The notes beneath the pieces were generated by a model. That model did not search any database, was not told the DNA's origin, and was given only the letters and a program-made list of their open reading frames with translations. The position numbers and the translations under genes are program-made. A DNA stretch of 49,593 nucleotides, from NCBI GenBank assembly GCA_964617625.1, contig CAZTZL010000015.1, forward strand, positions 1-49,593, written 5' to 3'. This document shows positions 25,505 through 34,013 of this stretch, piece by piece (position 1 is the first letter of the stretch; each line of letters begins with the position of its first letter). Source of the stretch: CAZTZL01 sp964617625 (lineage in GTDB: Bacteria; Zhuqueibacterota; QNDG01; DSAB01).

Positions 25505-26685
25505 AAACATTATTCGTTCGAATTTTCGGCAGTTATAAAAGCATCGTCTTTATTCTTGCGATCGGTCTGGTGCTTTCTCTACATTTATATACCCAGCACA
25601 TCATCAGCCAGCTCAGGGAAGAAGCTCGATCCCTGGTTCTTTTTTACGCCCAGATGTATGCACGGGTCGCCGAAACCGAATCAACATCGGACATCAGTTT
25701 TATATTCGAGCAGATCATCCGGCGCACCAATTTCCCGCTCATACAAACCGATCCGGACAAAACACCCGTCGGATGGAAAGGAATTTCGGTAAATCCCGAA
25801 GACCATTCTGAAGAGGCGATGAAAACCTTAAAAGCAATGATTCAACACATGGACGGGCAAATCGATCCCGTGCCGATCAAATATAAAAATCTGATTCTGG
25901 GATATCTCTATTATGGAGATTCACGTCTTATTCAGCAGCTCCAGTGGCTGCCGTATATTGAAATTGGTATTATCGGACTTTTTATCCTGCTCGGCTTTTT
26001 TGGCTATGCCAATATCAAACGAAGCGAACAGCGTCACATTTGGGTGGGCATGGCAAAAGAGACAGCCCATCAACTGGGAACGCCCATCTCCTCATTAATG
26101 GGCTGGATCGAAGTCATGCAGTCCGCAAAAAGCGGGAAGAAAACAGAAATCTTTACCGAAATGCAGAAAGATCTTCATCGATTAAATAACGTAACCAACC
26201 GTTTTTCGCAAATCGGATCCAAACCCGATCTGAAAAAAACAATTATAGAAAACAATCTGAGAGAAATTGTGGAGTATATTAAAAGAAGATCGCCTCACAT
26301 CGGCAAAAAAGTAACGATAACAGAGGAATACAAACAAATCCCGGCAATCGATTTAAATTCAGGACTTTTTCAATGGGCTATCGAAAATATCATGAAAAAC
26401 AGCCTCGATGCCATGGATAAACCCGAAGGCTCGATCCACATTCGTCTCTTTCCGGAAAACCATGAATCAAAAGTGATCATAGAAATCAAAGACAACGGCA
26501 AAGGCATCGAAGGTTCGAACAAAAACAGAATTTTCAAACCCGGATTTTCCACGAAAAAACGGGGCTGGGGATTGGGATTAACATTGGCCAAACGAATTAT
26601 TGAAGAGTACCACCGGGGAAAACTTTATGTGAAAGAAAGCAAAACAGGTGTCTGTACGACGATGCGGATCGAGTTGAAGGCATAA
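25501..26685 (+). CDS. Membrane sensor histidine kinase
   Basis: Two-component sensor of 394 aa. Helix 1 spans about residues 14-32. An extracytoplasmic sensor of about 120 residues follows, and helix 2 is near 152-170. The H-box is AKETAHQLGTPISSLMGW with phospho-acceptor H190. The ATPase domain has the N-box ENIMKNSLDAMD, the G1 box DNGKGIEG and the G2 box KRGWGLGLTLAKRI. All catalytic motifs are present. No response regulator gene is adjacent, so this is an orphan kinase in this window. It overlaps the YfhO gene by 4 bp and is followed 57 bp later by an ECF sigma factor, hinting at an envelope-signalling unit. Confidence 0.9.
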   Translation: MKTLFVRIFGSYKSIVFILAIGLVLSLHLYTQHIISQLREEARSLVLFYAQMYARVAETESTSDISFIFEQIIRRTNFPLIQTDPDKTPVGWKGISVNPEDHSEEAMKTLKAMIQHMDGQIDPVPIKYKNLILGYLYYGDSRLIQQLQWLPYIEIGIIGLFILLGFFGYANIKRSEQRHIWVGMAKETAHQLGTPISSLMGWIEVMQSAKSGKKTEIFTEMQKDLHRLNNVTNRFSQIGSKPDLKKTIIENNLREIVEYIKRRSPHIGKKVTITEEYKQIPAIDLNSGLFQWAIENIMKNSLDAMDKPEGSIHIRLFPENHESKVIIEIKDNGKGIEGSNKNRIFKPGFSTKKRGWGLGLTLAKRIIEEYHRGKLYVKESKTGVCTTMRIELKA

Positions 26686-26742
26686 AACTTCTGAAAAATA
26701 TGTCTAATAAATTGATATTCAACTAACTTGGACTGAAATCGT

Positions 26743-27306
26743 ATGAATGACACCGACCTCATGCTCCGATTGAAAAACGGAGATGAAACCGCTTTCAGAA
26801 AAATTATCGAAACACATCAGGATTATATCTATCGTCTGACATTCCGATATCTTGCAAACCAACAGGATGCAGAAGAAATCACACAGGATGTTTTTATCAG
26901 ACTTTACCAATCCAGAAATTCATACAAACCCAGAGCCAAGCTTTCTACCTACCTCTATCGTATCGCAATTAATCTGTCATTGAACCGCATTCGGGACCGG
27001 AAACGACGGGCATGGATTTCTCTGGAATCACTTAAAAAGAAGGAGCAGGAAATACTGTTCTCAAAAGAAGATCAAAATCCGGACAGGATGATGGATCTTA
27101 AGGAACAGCAGCAGATCATTCAAAGCACCATTGACGGACTTCCTGAAAATCAGCGCACGGCCCTTATTTTAAAACGATTCGAAGAGTTGCCGTACAGCAA
27201 AATCGCCGACATCATGCGGATATCCGTGTCAGCCGTCGAGGCCTTACTGTACCGTGCCAGACAGAATCTCCAAAAACGCCTTGCCGAACGACTGGATCAG
27301 TCATAA
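26743..27306 (+). CDS. ECF-type RNA polymerase sigma factor
   Basis: Sigma-70 family extracytoplasmic-function factor of 187 aa. Region 2 (about residues 20-80) has YLANQQDAEEITQDVFIRLYQ. Region 4 (about 130-180) has LPENQRTALILKRFEELPY followed by the helix-turn-helix IADIMRISVSAVEALLYRAR. Regions 1.1 and 3 are absent, as expected. No anti-sigma factor with a zinc or membrane domain follows, since the next element is a B12 riboswitch. Control may therefore be by expression level or by a distant anti-sigma. It lies 57 bp after the histidine kinase. Promoter specificity cannot be predicted. Confidence 0.9.
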   Translation: MNDTDLMLRLKNGDETAFRKIIETHQDYIYRLTFRYLANQQDAEEITQDVFIRLYQSRNSYKPRAKLSTYLYRIAINLSLNRIRDRKRRAWISLESLKKKEQEILFSKEDQNPDRMMDLKEQQQIIQSTIDGLPENQRTALILKRFEELPYSKIADIMRISVSAVEALLYRARQNLQKRLAERLDQS

Positions 27307-27341
27307 TAATGATAATTTTGAAAACAGAGTATGAATTGATC

Positions 27342-27370
27342 TTGACTTTCCACCCAATAATCTCTATATT
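27342..27370 (+). promoter_or_regulatory. Promoter of the B12 uptake operon
   Basis: TTGACT (27342-27347), a 17-bp spacer and TATATT (27365-27370), the same hexamers as the lexA promoter. The predicted +1 is near 27377, just at the start of the cobalamin aptamer, which supports both calls. Confidence 0.75.
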
Positions 27371-27379
27371 GATTCTCAT

Positions 27380-27556
27380 GATAGGTGTCCCGGATCGTTT
27401 GACCGACCGGGAAGAATAGGGAATCCCGTGAAAGTCGGGAGCTGCCCCGCAACTGTAATCCCGTTCAGACAGTTCTGAACAAAAAATCCGATTAATAGCC
27501 ACTTTTCGATTGGAAGGGAAGGCAATTGGATTCGGGAAAGCCAGGAGACCTGCCTG
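27380..27556 (+). ncRNA. Cobalamin riboswitch 1
   Basis: The conserved landmarks of the cobalamin aptamer appear in order: AGGTGTCCCGG near the 5' end, a GGGAATCCCGTGAAAG stretch, CTGCCCCGCAACTGTAA, an AATAGCCAC segment, a GGAAGGGAAGGC stretch and the B12 box AGCCAGGAGACCTGCC. Adenosylcobalamin or a related corrinoid binds this fold and switches off the downstream genes. A T-rich terminator follows at 27605-27633, so control is probably by transcription termination. The whole gap 27307-27641 is filled by promoter, aptamer and terminator. Confidence 0.93.
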
Positions 27557-27604
27557 TATCAAGAAAGCCCTTCGAGGGAAGGCGAATTGAACATGTAACA
27601 AGAC

Positions 27605-27633
27605 GCCGACCTTCACGGTCGGTTTTTCTTTTT
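27605..27633 (+). terminator. Riboswitch-controlled intrinsic terminator
   Basis: The stem CCGACC/GGTCGG (27606-27611 with 27617-27622) has a 5-nt loop, TTCAC, followed by TTTTTCTTTTT. It lies between the cobalamin aptamer and the ECF S-component gene. A GAAGG segment at 27578-27582 could pair with CCTTC in the stem to form an antiterminator; that pairing is inferred. Confidence 0.85.
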
Positions 27634-27641
27634 ATACCAAT

Positions 27642-28181
27642 ATGAAATTAACTATAAAAAAAATCTGTCTGATGGGTTTGTTTATCTCTGCAGGAGTCTC
27701 ACTCGGTTTTGCTCTGGCCCAAATTCCCAATGTCGAGCTTATCACAGCCACCATTTTTTTATCGGGATACTTTCTCGGTTTGAAAGAAGGCATTCTTGTC
27801 GGCGTACTGACAGAAGGGATCTATTCCCTTCTAAGTCCTTTCGGGCTCGCCGCTCCGCCTCTGTTTCTCGCTCAACTCATTTCAATGGGTTTTGCCGGTT
27901 TTGCCGGAGCCTTATTCCGCAAACATCAATCAGCAAATGAAATTGTCTATACAATACAGCTGGGTGTCGTCGGTTTTGGAGTAACACTGCTTTTTGCTGT
28001 GCTAACCACGCTCTCTTTTGTGCTTTTTATCGAATTATCAGCCCGTCAGCTCATCGGGAGTTTTATTTACGGAATGGGATTTTATATCACACATTTGATA
28101 ACCAATACATTGATATTTATGCTCGTCGTTCCGATCATTATCAAGGGACTTGATAAAATCAAGACCCCTTTGTTTGAATAG
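27642..28181 (+). CDS. ECF transporter S component, probable cobalamin/corrinoid type
   Basis: Integral membrane substrate-binding subunit of an energy-coupling-factor transporter (179 aa, five to six helices). The N-terminal region holds LGFALAQIPNVELITATIFLSGYFLG, typical of S components, where a short hydrophobic motif contacts the shared T subunit. The segment GLKEGILVGVLTEGIYSLLSPFG also fits. A cobalamin riboswitch directly upstream and a TonB receptor directly downstream indicate that it carries cobalamin or a precursor (CbrT-like). No EcfA or EcfT genes are nearby, so it probably shares an energising module encoded elsewhere. The specificity call rests on context. Confidence 0.8.
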   Translation: MKLTIKKICLMGLFISAGVSLGFALAQIPNVELITATIFLSGYFLGLKEGILVGVLTEGIYSLLSPFGLAAPPLFLAQLISMGFAGFAGALFRKHQSANEIVYTIQLGVVGFGVTLLFAVLTTLSFVLFIELSARQLIGSFIYGMGFYITHLITNTLIFMLVVPIIIKGLDKIKTPLFE

Positions 28182-28196
28182 AAATACTATCATTTT

Positions 28197-30056
28197 ATGA
28201 AACGGCAAATAAAAATATCTTTTCTGATTTCTGCTCTAATGACTTTTCGCATACTGAGTGCCGATGAACCGCTTCAGGTTCTTTTCTTTCCATATACGAT
28301 TTCAATCGAAGAAGCACATAAGTATGATTATGGACATTTCGGAGATGTGCTTTCTCTCATGCCCTCCATTCGGACAAGAGAGATCGGTATAACAGGTCAG
28401 TTTTTGCCGTATCGATTCAGGGGAATCTCCGAGAACAAAACGGCTATGCTTCTGGACGGCTATCCGATCCGCGAGCCCTGGTCCGATCAAACGGACCTGA
28501 ACCTGATCCCGGTGGAAATGATCGAAAGAATCGAAATCTATCCCGCTTTAAATCCTTTCGGTCAAAGTTCAATCGGAGGCGTCGTCAATATAGTCACAAA
28601 AGATATAGAACTAAAACAGCCCTACTCCAGTTTTGTTTATCGGTTCGGCACGAATAAATTCAGCGATTTGGATATCTCCTTCGGTCAGGTAATCAACCCG
28701 AAATTGAGAATGCTTTCGGGCGTGCTGATGAAGTATTTTGGCGATCCTTTGGTTTCGGAAATCTACAAAGGCCAAAAAATCCGATCGACATTAATCTGGC
28801 AGCCTTTTCCGAATTGGGACTTCCGTTACAATATTCTCCACAACAGTTCCGAGCTCGAACTTGCATACGGTTTTCCAATCCCCGGAGATACAACACTCCT
28901 CTCCGATCCCCATCATAAACGCATTCAGTTTAATCACAATCTAAGCGTAACCGGAAATTTGCTGGGGACAAAAACACATTTTCAAATCGATTTAAATGGA
29001 GCCGATTACGAATACAGAAATCAAGATTTCAATCCTCACATCTGTTATCCTGTCCGTGATATAACATTTTTAGCTGGACAGGATTTCAAACTTTCCATTT
29101 TCCCGATTTCCTGGACGATATCCTCCGAAAGGAGTTCGATCGTTACACAAGAAGATGAAAAATTCAGCAGTACAATCTATCACGGTTTTTCACAAATTAC
29201 AATTCCCATTCTGAATCATTTCATCTCCATCCATCAACTTTGTGGACACATTTCATCCGATAAAAAAATGCGGATTCTCTCCGCACATCAAGTATCATGG
29301 ATACCTTCCACAAATCTAAGTATCTGGGCCTCATATTCAAAAACCCTCCGCGATCCGGATCTGGGAGAAAAATTCGGATATCCTTTCCATCCTATTTTCC
29401 CGGTGACTGATGACTTTGCCCACACGATTTCCGATTCACTTTCTTTTCTGCCAAACGAAGACTTAAAACAGGAATCCGGTCAAACATATGAGATCGGTTT
29501 GCAATGGAAATTTAAAAATATAATTCAGTTAAAATGCCGGGGATTTTTAACCCGGATCAGAGATATCATTATTCCGTATCAAACGGATCACCATTTTCAA
29601 TTTATCAACCGGGACAAGAATTTTAATCAGGGCATCGAAACCCAGCTTGAAATTCATTTCTGGCATCATTTCTCGTCACAAGCCGCATTCACCTATCTGA
29701 CGGCCACCGATCAAAATAATGTCAATCTCTATGAAAGACCGAATTTCTGGGGAAGCGGTTCTCTGAACTGGGACAACGATTATTTTCAAAATGACCTTCA
29801 CGTGAATTTGTTGCTCGGGACACGTTACTGGACAGACTCCTGGGGACTCTGGGATACGCTTTTGGAAAACATTACACAGATTTATTTGGACCCGGCATTG
29901 TATCTAGATTTTAAAATTTCGCTGACCTTTTTAAAACAGGCGACTTTGTCTTTCGCTATCGACAATATTCTAAATACGGAAAGAGCTGTCGTGGCCGGCT
30001 ATCTTTTGCCCGCCAGAACAAACCGGTTCGGTATCTCCTGGTATTTATTGAACTAA
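28197..30056 (+). CDS. TonB-dependent outer-membrane receptor (BtuB-like)
   Basis: Outer-membrane active transporter of 619 aa. A signal peptide ends near LSADEP (residue 22). The plug domain (about 30-145) contains RFRGISENKTAMLLDGYPIREP and the diagnostic end segment NPFGQSSIGGVVNIVTKD. A 22-strand barrel follows and the C-terminus is FGISWYLLN. There is no N-terminal carboxypeptidase-like domain. It starts 15 bp after the S component under the same riboswitch, so it most likely imports cobalamin or a corrinoid with energy from TonB. The TonB box is not obvious. It is smaller than the second receptor downstream. Confidence 0.88.
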   Translation: MKRQIKISFLISALMTFRILSADEPLQVLFFPYTISIEEAHKYDYGHFGDVLSLMPSIRTREIGITGQFLPYRFRGISENKTAMLLDGYPIREPWSDQTDLNLIPVEMIERIEIYPALNPFGQSSIGGVVNIVTKDIELKQPYSSFVYRFGTNKFSDLDISFGQVINPKLRMLSGVLMKYFGDPLVSEIYKGQKIRSTLIWQPFPNWDFRYNILHNSSELELAYGFPIPGDTTLLSDPHHKRIQFNHNLSVTGNLLGTKTHFQIDLNGADYEYRNQDFNPHICYPVRDITFLAGQDFKLSIFPISWTISSERSSIVTQEDEKFSSTIYHGFSQITIPILNHFISIHQLCGHISSDKKMRILSAHQVSWIPSTNLSIWASYSKTLRDPDLGEKFGYPFHPIFPVTDDFAHTISDSLSFLPNEDLKQESGQTYEIGLQWKFKNIIQLKCRGFLTRIRDIIIPYQTDHHFQFINRDKNFNQGIETQLEIHFWHHFSSQAAFTYLTATDQNNVNLYERPNFWGSGSLNWDNDYFQNDLHVNLLLGTRYWTDSWGLWDTLLENITQIYLDPALYLDFKISLTFLKQATLSFAIDNILNTERAVVAGYLLPARTNRFGISWYLLN

Positions 30057-30116
30057 AATCCATCCACAGATCAGTGAAGGGAGGTGATAGAAAAAAACGT
30101 ATCGTGGATTGAACAT

Positions 30117-30277
30117 AACCATTAACCGTGGAAACGAATTTTGTTCGGGAAGACGGTGCGAATCCGTCACAGCCCCGCTACTGTAATCGGGTACGAAAAC
30201 CAGAGTATGCCACTGTTCCGAAATCCCGGGATGGGAAGGCCTGGCAAGTAGGTTTGAGCCGTGAGTCAGGATACTGA
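30117..30277 (+). ncRNA. Cobalamin riboswitch 2
   Basis: A second aptamer lies in the 272-bp gap between the two receptor genes. Landmarks are GGGAAGACGGTGCGAATCCG, the core CACAGCCCCGCTACTGTAA, ATGCCACTG, GGGATGGGAAGGC and the B12-box-like AGTCAGGATACTG. No poly-T terminator follows. Instead a small hairpin at 30300-30315 leads directly into AAAGGAGGAAACAATG, so control is probably at translation initiation. It gives the second receptor its own cobalamin response, independent of riboswitch 1. Confidence 0.93.
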
Positions 30278-30299
30278 ATAGAAAATCGTCTCCGAAGAT

Positions 30300-30315
30300 A
30301 CTTTCGAGGGAAAGT
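30300..30315 (+). promoter_or_regulatory. Hairpin beside the ribosome binding site downstream of riboswitch 2
   Basis: ACTTTC and GAAAGT pair around a GAGG loop, ending 2-3 nt before the AAGGAGG ribosome binding site of the receptor gene. It resembles an expression-platform hairpin. The 10-mer TTCGAGGGAA inside it also occurs after riboswitch 1 at 27571-27580. Confidence 0.5.
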
Positions 30316-30328
30316 AAAGGAGGAAACA

Positions 30329-32521
30329 ATGAAACGAAAGATTACCCTCAAGCTAATGGCCCTCGTCACAGGGCTTTCTTTTTACATCGTGACAATCTGC
30401 ATGACCCCTTCTTTTGCACAGGAATCAGGTTCTCTTTCCGGTATTGTTTACGACAGCAGCACCGGACAACCCATTCCGGATGCCAATATTATTGTTCTGG
30501 AAACAAATGACGGCACTGCCTCACAAAACGAGGGGTACTATATCATTCAGCCTCTTCCAAAAAAGAGATACGATATCCGCGTCAAAGTCATCGGTTACAA
30601 GACAGTCACAATGAAACATATCCTCGTCGATGAAAATACCCGGCTCGATTTCGAGCTTACTCCAAGTGTCATTCAATACAATCCAGTGATTGTATCGGCA
30701 ACAAAAACGGACCATCTTCTCTCTCAGGTCACCGTCTCTGCAGAAATACTCGATCCGCTTCATATTCGGAAAAGCAATGGAAATACCGCGGGTGAAATTA
30801 TTGAATCCACGGGAAGTGTTTTCATGAAAAACTACGGAAGTGTTGCAGGGCTGCAGATGCCCTCCATCCGGGGTTCAAATTCAGATCAGGTGCTTGTCGT
30901 CATGGACGGACAAAAAATCAACAGCGCTATGGGAGGCGGTGTGGATATGAATAATTTCCCCGTGGAGGTTCTTGAAAAAATCGAGGTAATTCGGGGCGGG
31001 CACTCGGCACTGTGGGGAAGCGACGCCATCGGTGGTGTGATACAACTTTTCTCAAAAAATTCGATTGTTCCAAACGATTTCTCGTATGGCATCAATTCGA
31101 CTGTCGGATCATTCGGCACGAAGGGAATCAACCTGTACGGGATGCAGAATATCGGCACGCTCTCCTACTTCATCAGTTACAACCGGATGAAAAGCAATGG
31201 CGATTTTGAGTACAAAATTCCTGATTCCGGAAAAACAGAGAAAAGGCAAAACAACGATTTTGCCAGCAACAACCTCTTTTTAAAAACCAGAATCGACTTC
31301 AGTGCGAAAACAAAATTGCAATTGATATTCCAGTCCCTGAGAACAGAACGGGGCGTGACCGGTTCCACAAATTGGATCACGCCGTACGCGAGACGCAATG
31401 AGAACAGAAAACTATTTTCTGCATCTTTTAAAAATCAGTTGACCAACCGGTTTCATTTTCAACACCAATTTTACTGGCAGTCATTCGACAATCAGTACAT
31501 TGATCCCTCTTCCTGGCCGGCCGCCGATGACCTTCATGAGAATAGAACAATCGGATATACTGTTCAGGGAAACTGGAAAATTCATCCCTCCTTGTTGACC
31601 ACTGCAGAAGTCGAAATCAGGCAGGACCGGCTGACAAGTACCCAGTTTCCACCGAAACACCGGAACACACAAAGCATTCTTGTTTTGAGCGAAATATCCC
31701 ACGGCATTCGATTGCTAGGCATACAAACCAGCTGGAAATGGATACCCTCCCTTCGCTGGGACAGTTTTTCGGACGCCGATCCGCATACCTGTCCAAAAAT
31801 CGGAGTCCTTGCCAGCTCCGGAAATAAATTCAACCTGTCGATTAGGAGTAATTACGGACAATCGTACCGCGTTCCCTCGTTCAGTGATTTGTATTGGCCT
31901 GAGGATGATTTTACGGTTGGCAATCCCCTCCTGAAGCCGGAAACAAGCACGAATTTCGATATGGGCATGGTTCTTGGCTACATATCGAATTTCAGCGCCC
32001 AAATTGAAATGACATATTATCAAAATGATTTTCAGGATCTGATTCTCTGGCAGCCCGATGCAAACTGGAAATATTCACCCGTCAATCTTGGAAAAGCAAA
32101 AATAGAAGGTTTTGAGAACGCATTCGTCTTCCATATGCCGAATGACATTGTATCTTTAAAAATTGCTCACACCTGCATGAAAGCGGTTGATGAGACGGAT
32201 AATTCTGAGAACAAGGGCAACAGGTTGATTTACAGGCCTGACCAAAAAGTCGATTTCACTTTCGGTCTCAACTTCGGAGTCTTCATGACCAACCTGAATT
32301 ATCGTTTTATCGGAAAACGGTTTACAGATGCAGCAAATAAAAACTCACTTGACCGCTATTATTTACTCAACGGAAATATCATCGTAAAAATATCTTTCAA
32401 ATACATAACGATTAATTCTAAAATTCAGGTGATGAATATTCTGAATGATTCCATCGATATTTTGGACGGATATCCCCTTCCGGGAAGAGAATATCGATTC
32501 ACAGTGGGGCTCGAGTATTAA
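30329..32521 (+). CDS. TonB-dependent receptor with N-terminal carboxypeptidase-like domain
   Basis: Outer-membrane receptor of 730 aa. A long signal peptide (about residues 1-30, ending PSFAQE) is followed by a CarboxypepD_reg-like beta-sandwich (about 33-112) with LSGIVYDSSTGQPIPDANII and NEGYYIIQPLP. The strand PVIVSATKTDHLLS then resembles a TonB-box region. The plug (about 130-250) has SIRGSNSDQVLVVMDGQ and WGSDAIGGVIQLFSKNS, and the barrel ends YRFTVGLEY. Its own cobalamin riboswitch indicates corrinoid uptake. The extra domain is common in FCB-group receptors and absent from the first receptor, so the two may differ in substrate or affinity. A strong AAGGAGG site precedes the ATG. Confidence 0.9.
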   Translation: MKRKITLKLMALVTGLSFYIVTICMTPSFAQESGSLSGIVYDSSTGQPIPDANIIVLETNDGTASQNEGYYIIQPLPKKRYDIRVKVIGYKTVTMKHILVDENTRLDFELTPSVIQYNPVIVSATKTDHLLSQVTVSAEILDPLHIRKSNGNTAGEIIESTGSVFMKNYGSVAGLQMPSIRGSNSDQVLVVMDGQKINSAMGGGVDMNNFPVEVLEKIEVIRGGHSALWGSDAIGGVIQLFSKNSIVPNDFSYGINSTVGSFGTKGINLYGMQNIGTLSYFISYNRMKSNGDFEYKIPDSGKTEKRQNNDFASNNLFLKTRIDFSAKTKLQLIFQSLRTERGVTGSTNWITPYARRNENRKLFSASFKNQLTNRFHFQHQFYWQSFDNQYIDPSSWPAADDLHENRTIGYTVQGNWKIHPSLLTTAEVEIRQDRLTSTQFPPKHRNTQSILVLSEISHGIRLLGIQTSWKWIPSLRWDSFSDADPHTCPKIGVLASSGNKFNLSIRSNYGQSYRVPSFSDLYWPEDDFTVGNPLLKPETSTNFDMGMVLGYISNFSAQIEMTYYQNDFQDLILWQPDANWKYSPVNLGKAKIEGFENAFVFHMPNDIVSLKIAHTCMKAVDETDNSENKGNRLIYRPDQKVDFTFGLNFGVFMTNLNYRFIGKRFTDAANKNSLDRYYLLNGNIIVKISFKYITINSKIQVMNILNDSIDILDGYPLPGREYRFTVGLEY

Positions 32522-32586
32522 AATCCTGTTTATCAAGTAAAAAAGATGCTCAACTTTACTATTGAGTATTACCAAAAAATCTAACG

Positions 32587-32663
32587 GTCCCCGGAATGAA
32601 ACATCAAATGAATTCGGTATGGAAATGATAAATATAATTTCTATCATAAATCATCCCGGGGAC
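32587..32663. repeat. Imperfect 13-bp inverted repeat with inner hairpin
   Basis: Arms GTCCCCGGAATGA (32587-32599) and TCATCCCGGGGAC (32651-32663) pair at 12 of 13 positions. Inside, ATGATA (32625-32630) and TATCAT (32642-32647) form a second stem. The element lies in the 276-bp gap between the TonB receptor and the OLD-like ATPase gene. It could be a Rho-independent-like end structure, an RNA regulatory element or a remnant of a small mobile element. No T-tract follows. The rest of this gap is AT-rich with no clear promoter. Confidence 0.55.
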
Positions 32664-32797
32664 GTAATACCCAAGCCTTTTTCAGGAATTGAAATATTTA
32701 TCAAAATTATTTAAATCTTAGAATTTTTACTTGCATTTTTCGACAATATCATTAATTTTATGTTTAATCATATTTACATTTGATATAGGAACAGTCA

Positions 32798-33919
32798 ATG
32801 ATCATATCCAATGTTATCATTAACGCATTCAGATCGATTCAGCAAATCATACTTCCTCTTGATCCAAAAATCACGGTTTTAATCGGAGCAAACGAATCCG
32901 GTAAGACAAACATCCTCAAAGCCATACAATCCTTTCACCCGGAAACCGAATTGACAATGGACGACACCTGTCAATACTCGGATAGCTACCTGAAGAGTAA
33001 AACAGCACAGATAGGACTTGAAATCACCGGTTTTACTCAAGAAGAAAAAAATACATTAATAAAGATGTATGACGGTTTTCGTACGCTCGATTCGTTTATT
33101 CTTCGGAGAGAAGGCCCAAAACTGACCGATTACAGAATACAGGCAAACAATAAAATATTGTCGATAGGAAATGTAAAACCGCTTATTGAATTTCTACCAA
33201 AAATACTTTATTTTGACAACATTCCCATTATTCGTGACCGTGTCGACATGATCAATCTCGTAAAGGGAGGAAATTCCTTTCGCACTGAAAAGAATCTTCT
33301 GAAGATCGGTCATGTGGATGATCCAGCCATCATTTTTGAAGATTCGACAAAAGGAAGAAGGGCTGCAGAAGAAACCAGCCGGGAAATTACAAGTAGAATC
33401 AGAGAGGTCTGGACGCAGGAACCTTCTCTGGAGATCAAACTTCGCGTCAACGGTAAACTTCTCTATATTGACTTCAGTGACGCCACTACTGTTTATGACA
33501 CACCCAATAACCGTTCCCCGGGTTTTCTGTGGTACCTGTCATTTTATATCAACTTTATTGCTACAACGGATGAAGCCAAAGCAAATGAATATCTTTTCCT
33601 TTTGGATGAACCCGGCTTGCATCTTCACCCTGCCGGACAAAAAGATTTAACCCACCTTCTTGAAAATCTTTCACTAAAAAATCAAATGATCCTTACAACC
33701 CATTCTCCTTTCATGATCAACCGTGAGTACTCGGAACGAGTCAGGGTCGTTACAAAAGAAGAAAACGGCACACAAATCGATAATGAAGCATATCGGGAAA
33801 ACTGGAGGCCGTTAAGACAATCCATCGGGCTCACTGTTGGAGATCTGTTTTTCTTTAGTAATAAGGGGATTCTCCTTGAAGTTCCCTCAAAGAAAGCCCC
33901 ACAAATCAAAAAAAAATAA
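32798..33919 (+). CDS. OLD-like AAA ATPase lacking the TOPRIM nuclease domain
   Basis: ABC/SMC-type ATPase of 373 aa. Walker A is GANESGKT (residues 30-37). The signature-like segment is NNRSPGFLWYLSF (237-249). Walker B is YLFLLDEPGLHLHP with D270 and E271, and the switch is TTHSPFMI with H302. This layout is that of OLD-family overcoming-lysogenization-defect proteins, in which a TOPRIM nuclease follows. Here the protein ends LFFFSNKGILLEVPSKKA plus a lysine tail, exactly where intact relatives read LVEGPSD and start the TOPRIM fold. It therefore looks like a truncation or a solo ATPase. An AGGA site lies 7 nt before the ATG. No partner gene (such as a UvrD/GajB-like helicase) is adjacent. 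Confidence 0.75.
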   Translation: MIISNVIINAFRSIQQIILPLDPKITVLIGANESGKTNILKAIQSFHPETELTMDDTCQYSDSYLKSKTAQIGLEITGFTQEEKNTLIKMYDGFRTLDSFILRREGPKLTDYRIQANNKILSIGNVKPLIEFLPKILYFDNIPIIRDRVDMINLVKGGNSFRTEKNLLKIGHVDDPAIIFEDSTKGRRAAEETSREITSRIREVWTQEPSLEIKLRVNGKLLYIDFSDATTVYDTPNNRSPGFLWYLSFYINFIATTDEAKANEYLFLLDEPGLHLHPAGQKDLTHLLENLSLKNQMILTTHSPFMINREYSERVRVVTKEENGTQIDNEAYRENWRPLRQSIGLTVGDLFFFSNKGILLEVPSKKAPQIKKK

Positions 33920-33954
33920 CTTTCGATTATCAAAAAACGATTGCATTGTAAAAC

Positions 33955-33983
33955 AAAAAAGCAATCCGGATGGATTGCTTTTT
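33955..33983. terminator. Bidirectional intrinsic terminator
   Basis: A six-A run, the perfect stem GCAATCC/GGATTGC with loop GGAT, and a five-T run. It separates the plus-strand ATPase gene from the 3' end of the minus-strand ribosomal cluster and can terminate both, marking the end of the alpha operon. Confidence 0.92.
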
Positions 33984-34013
33984 GAATGACTCTTCAAGAA
34001 AAAAATGCGGTAA

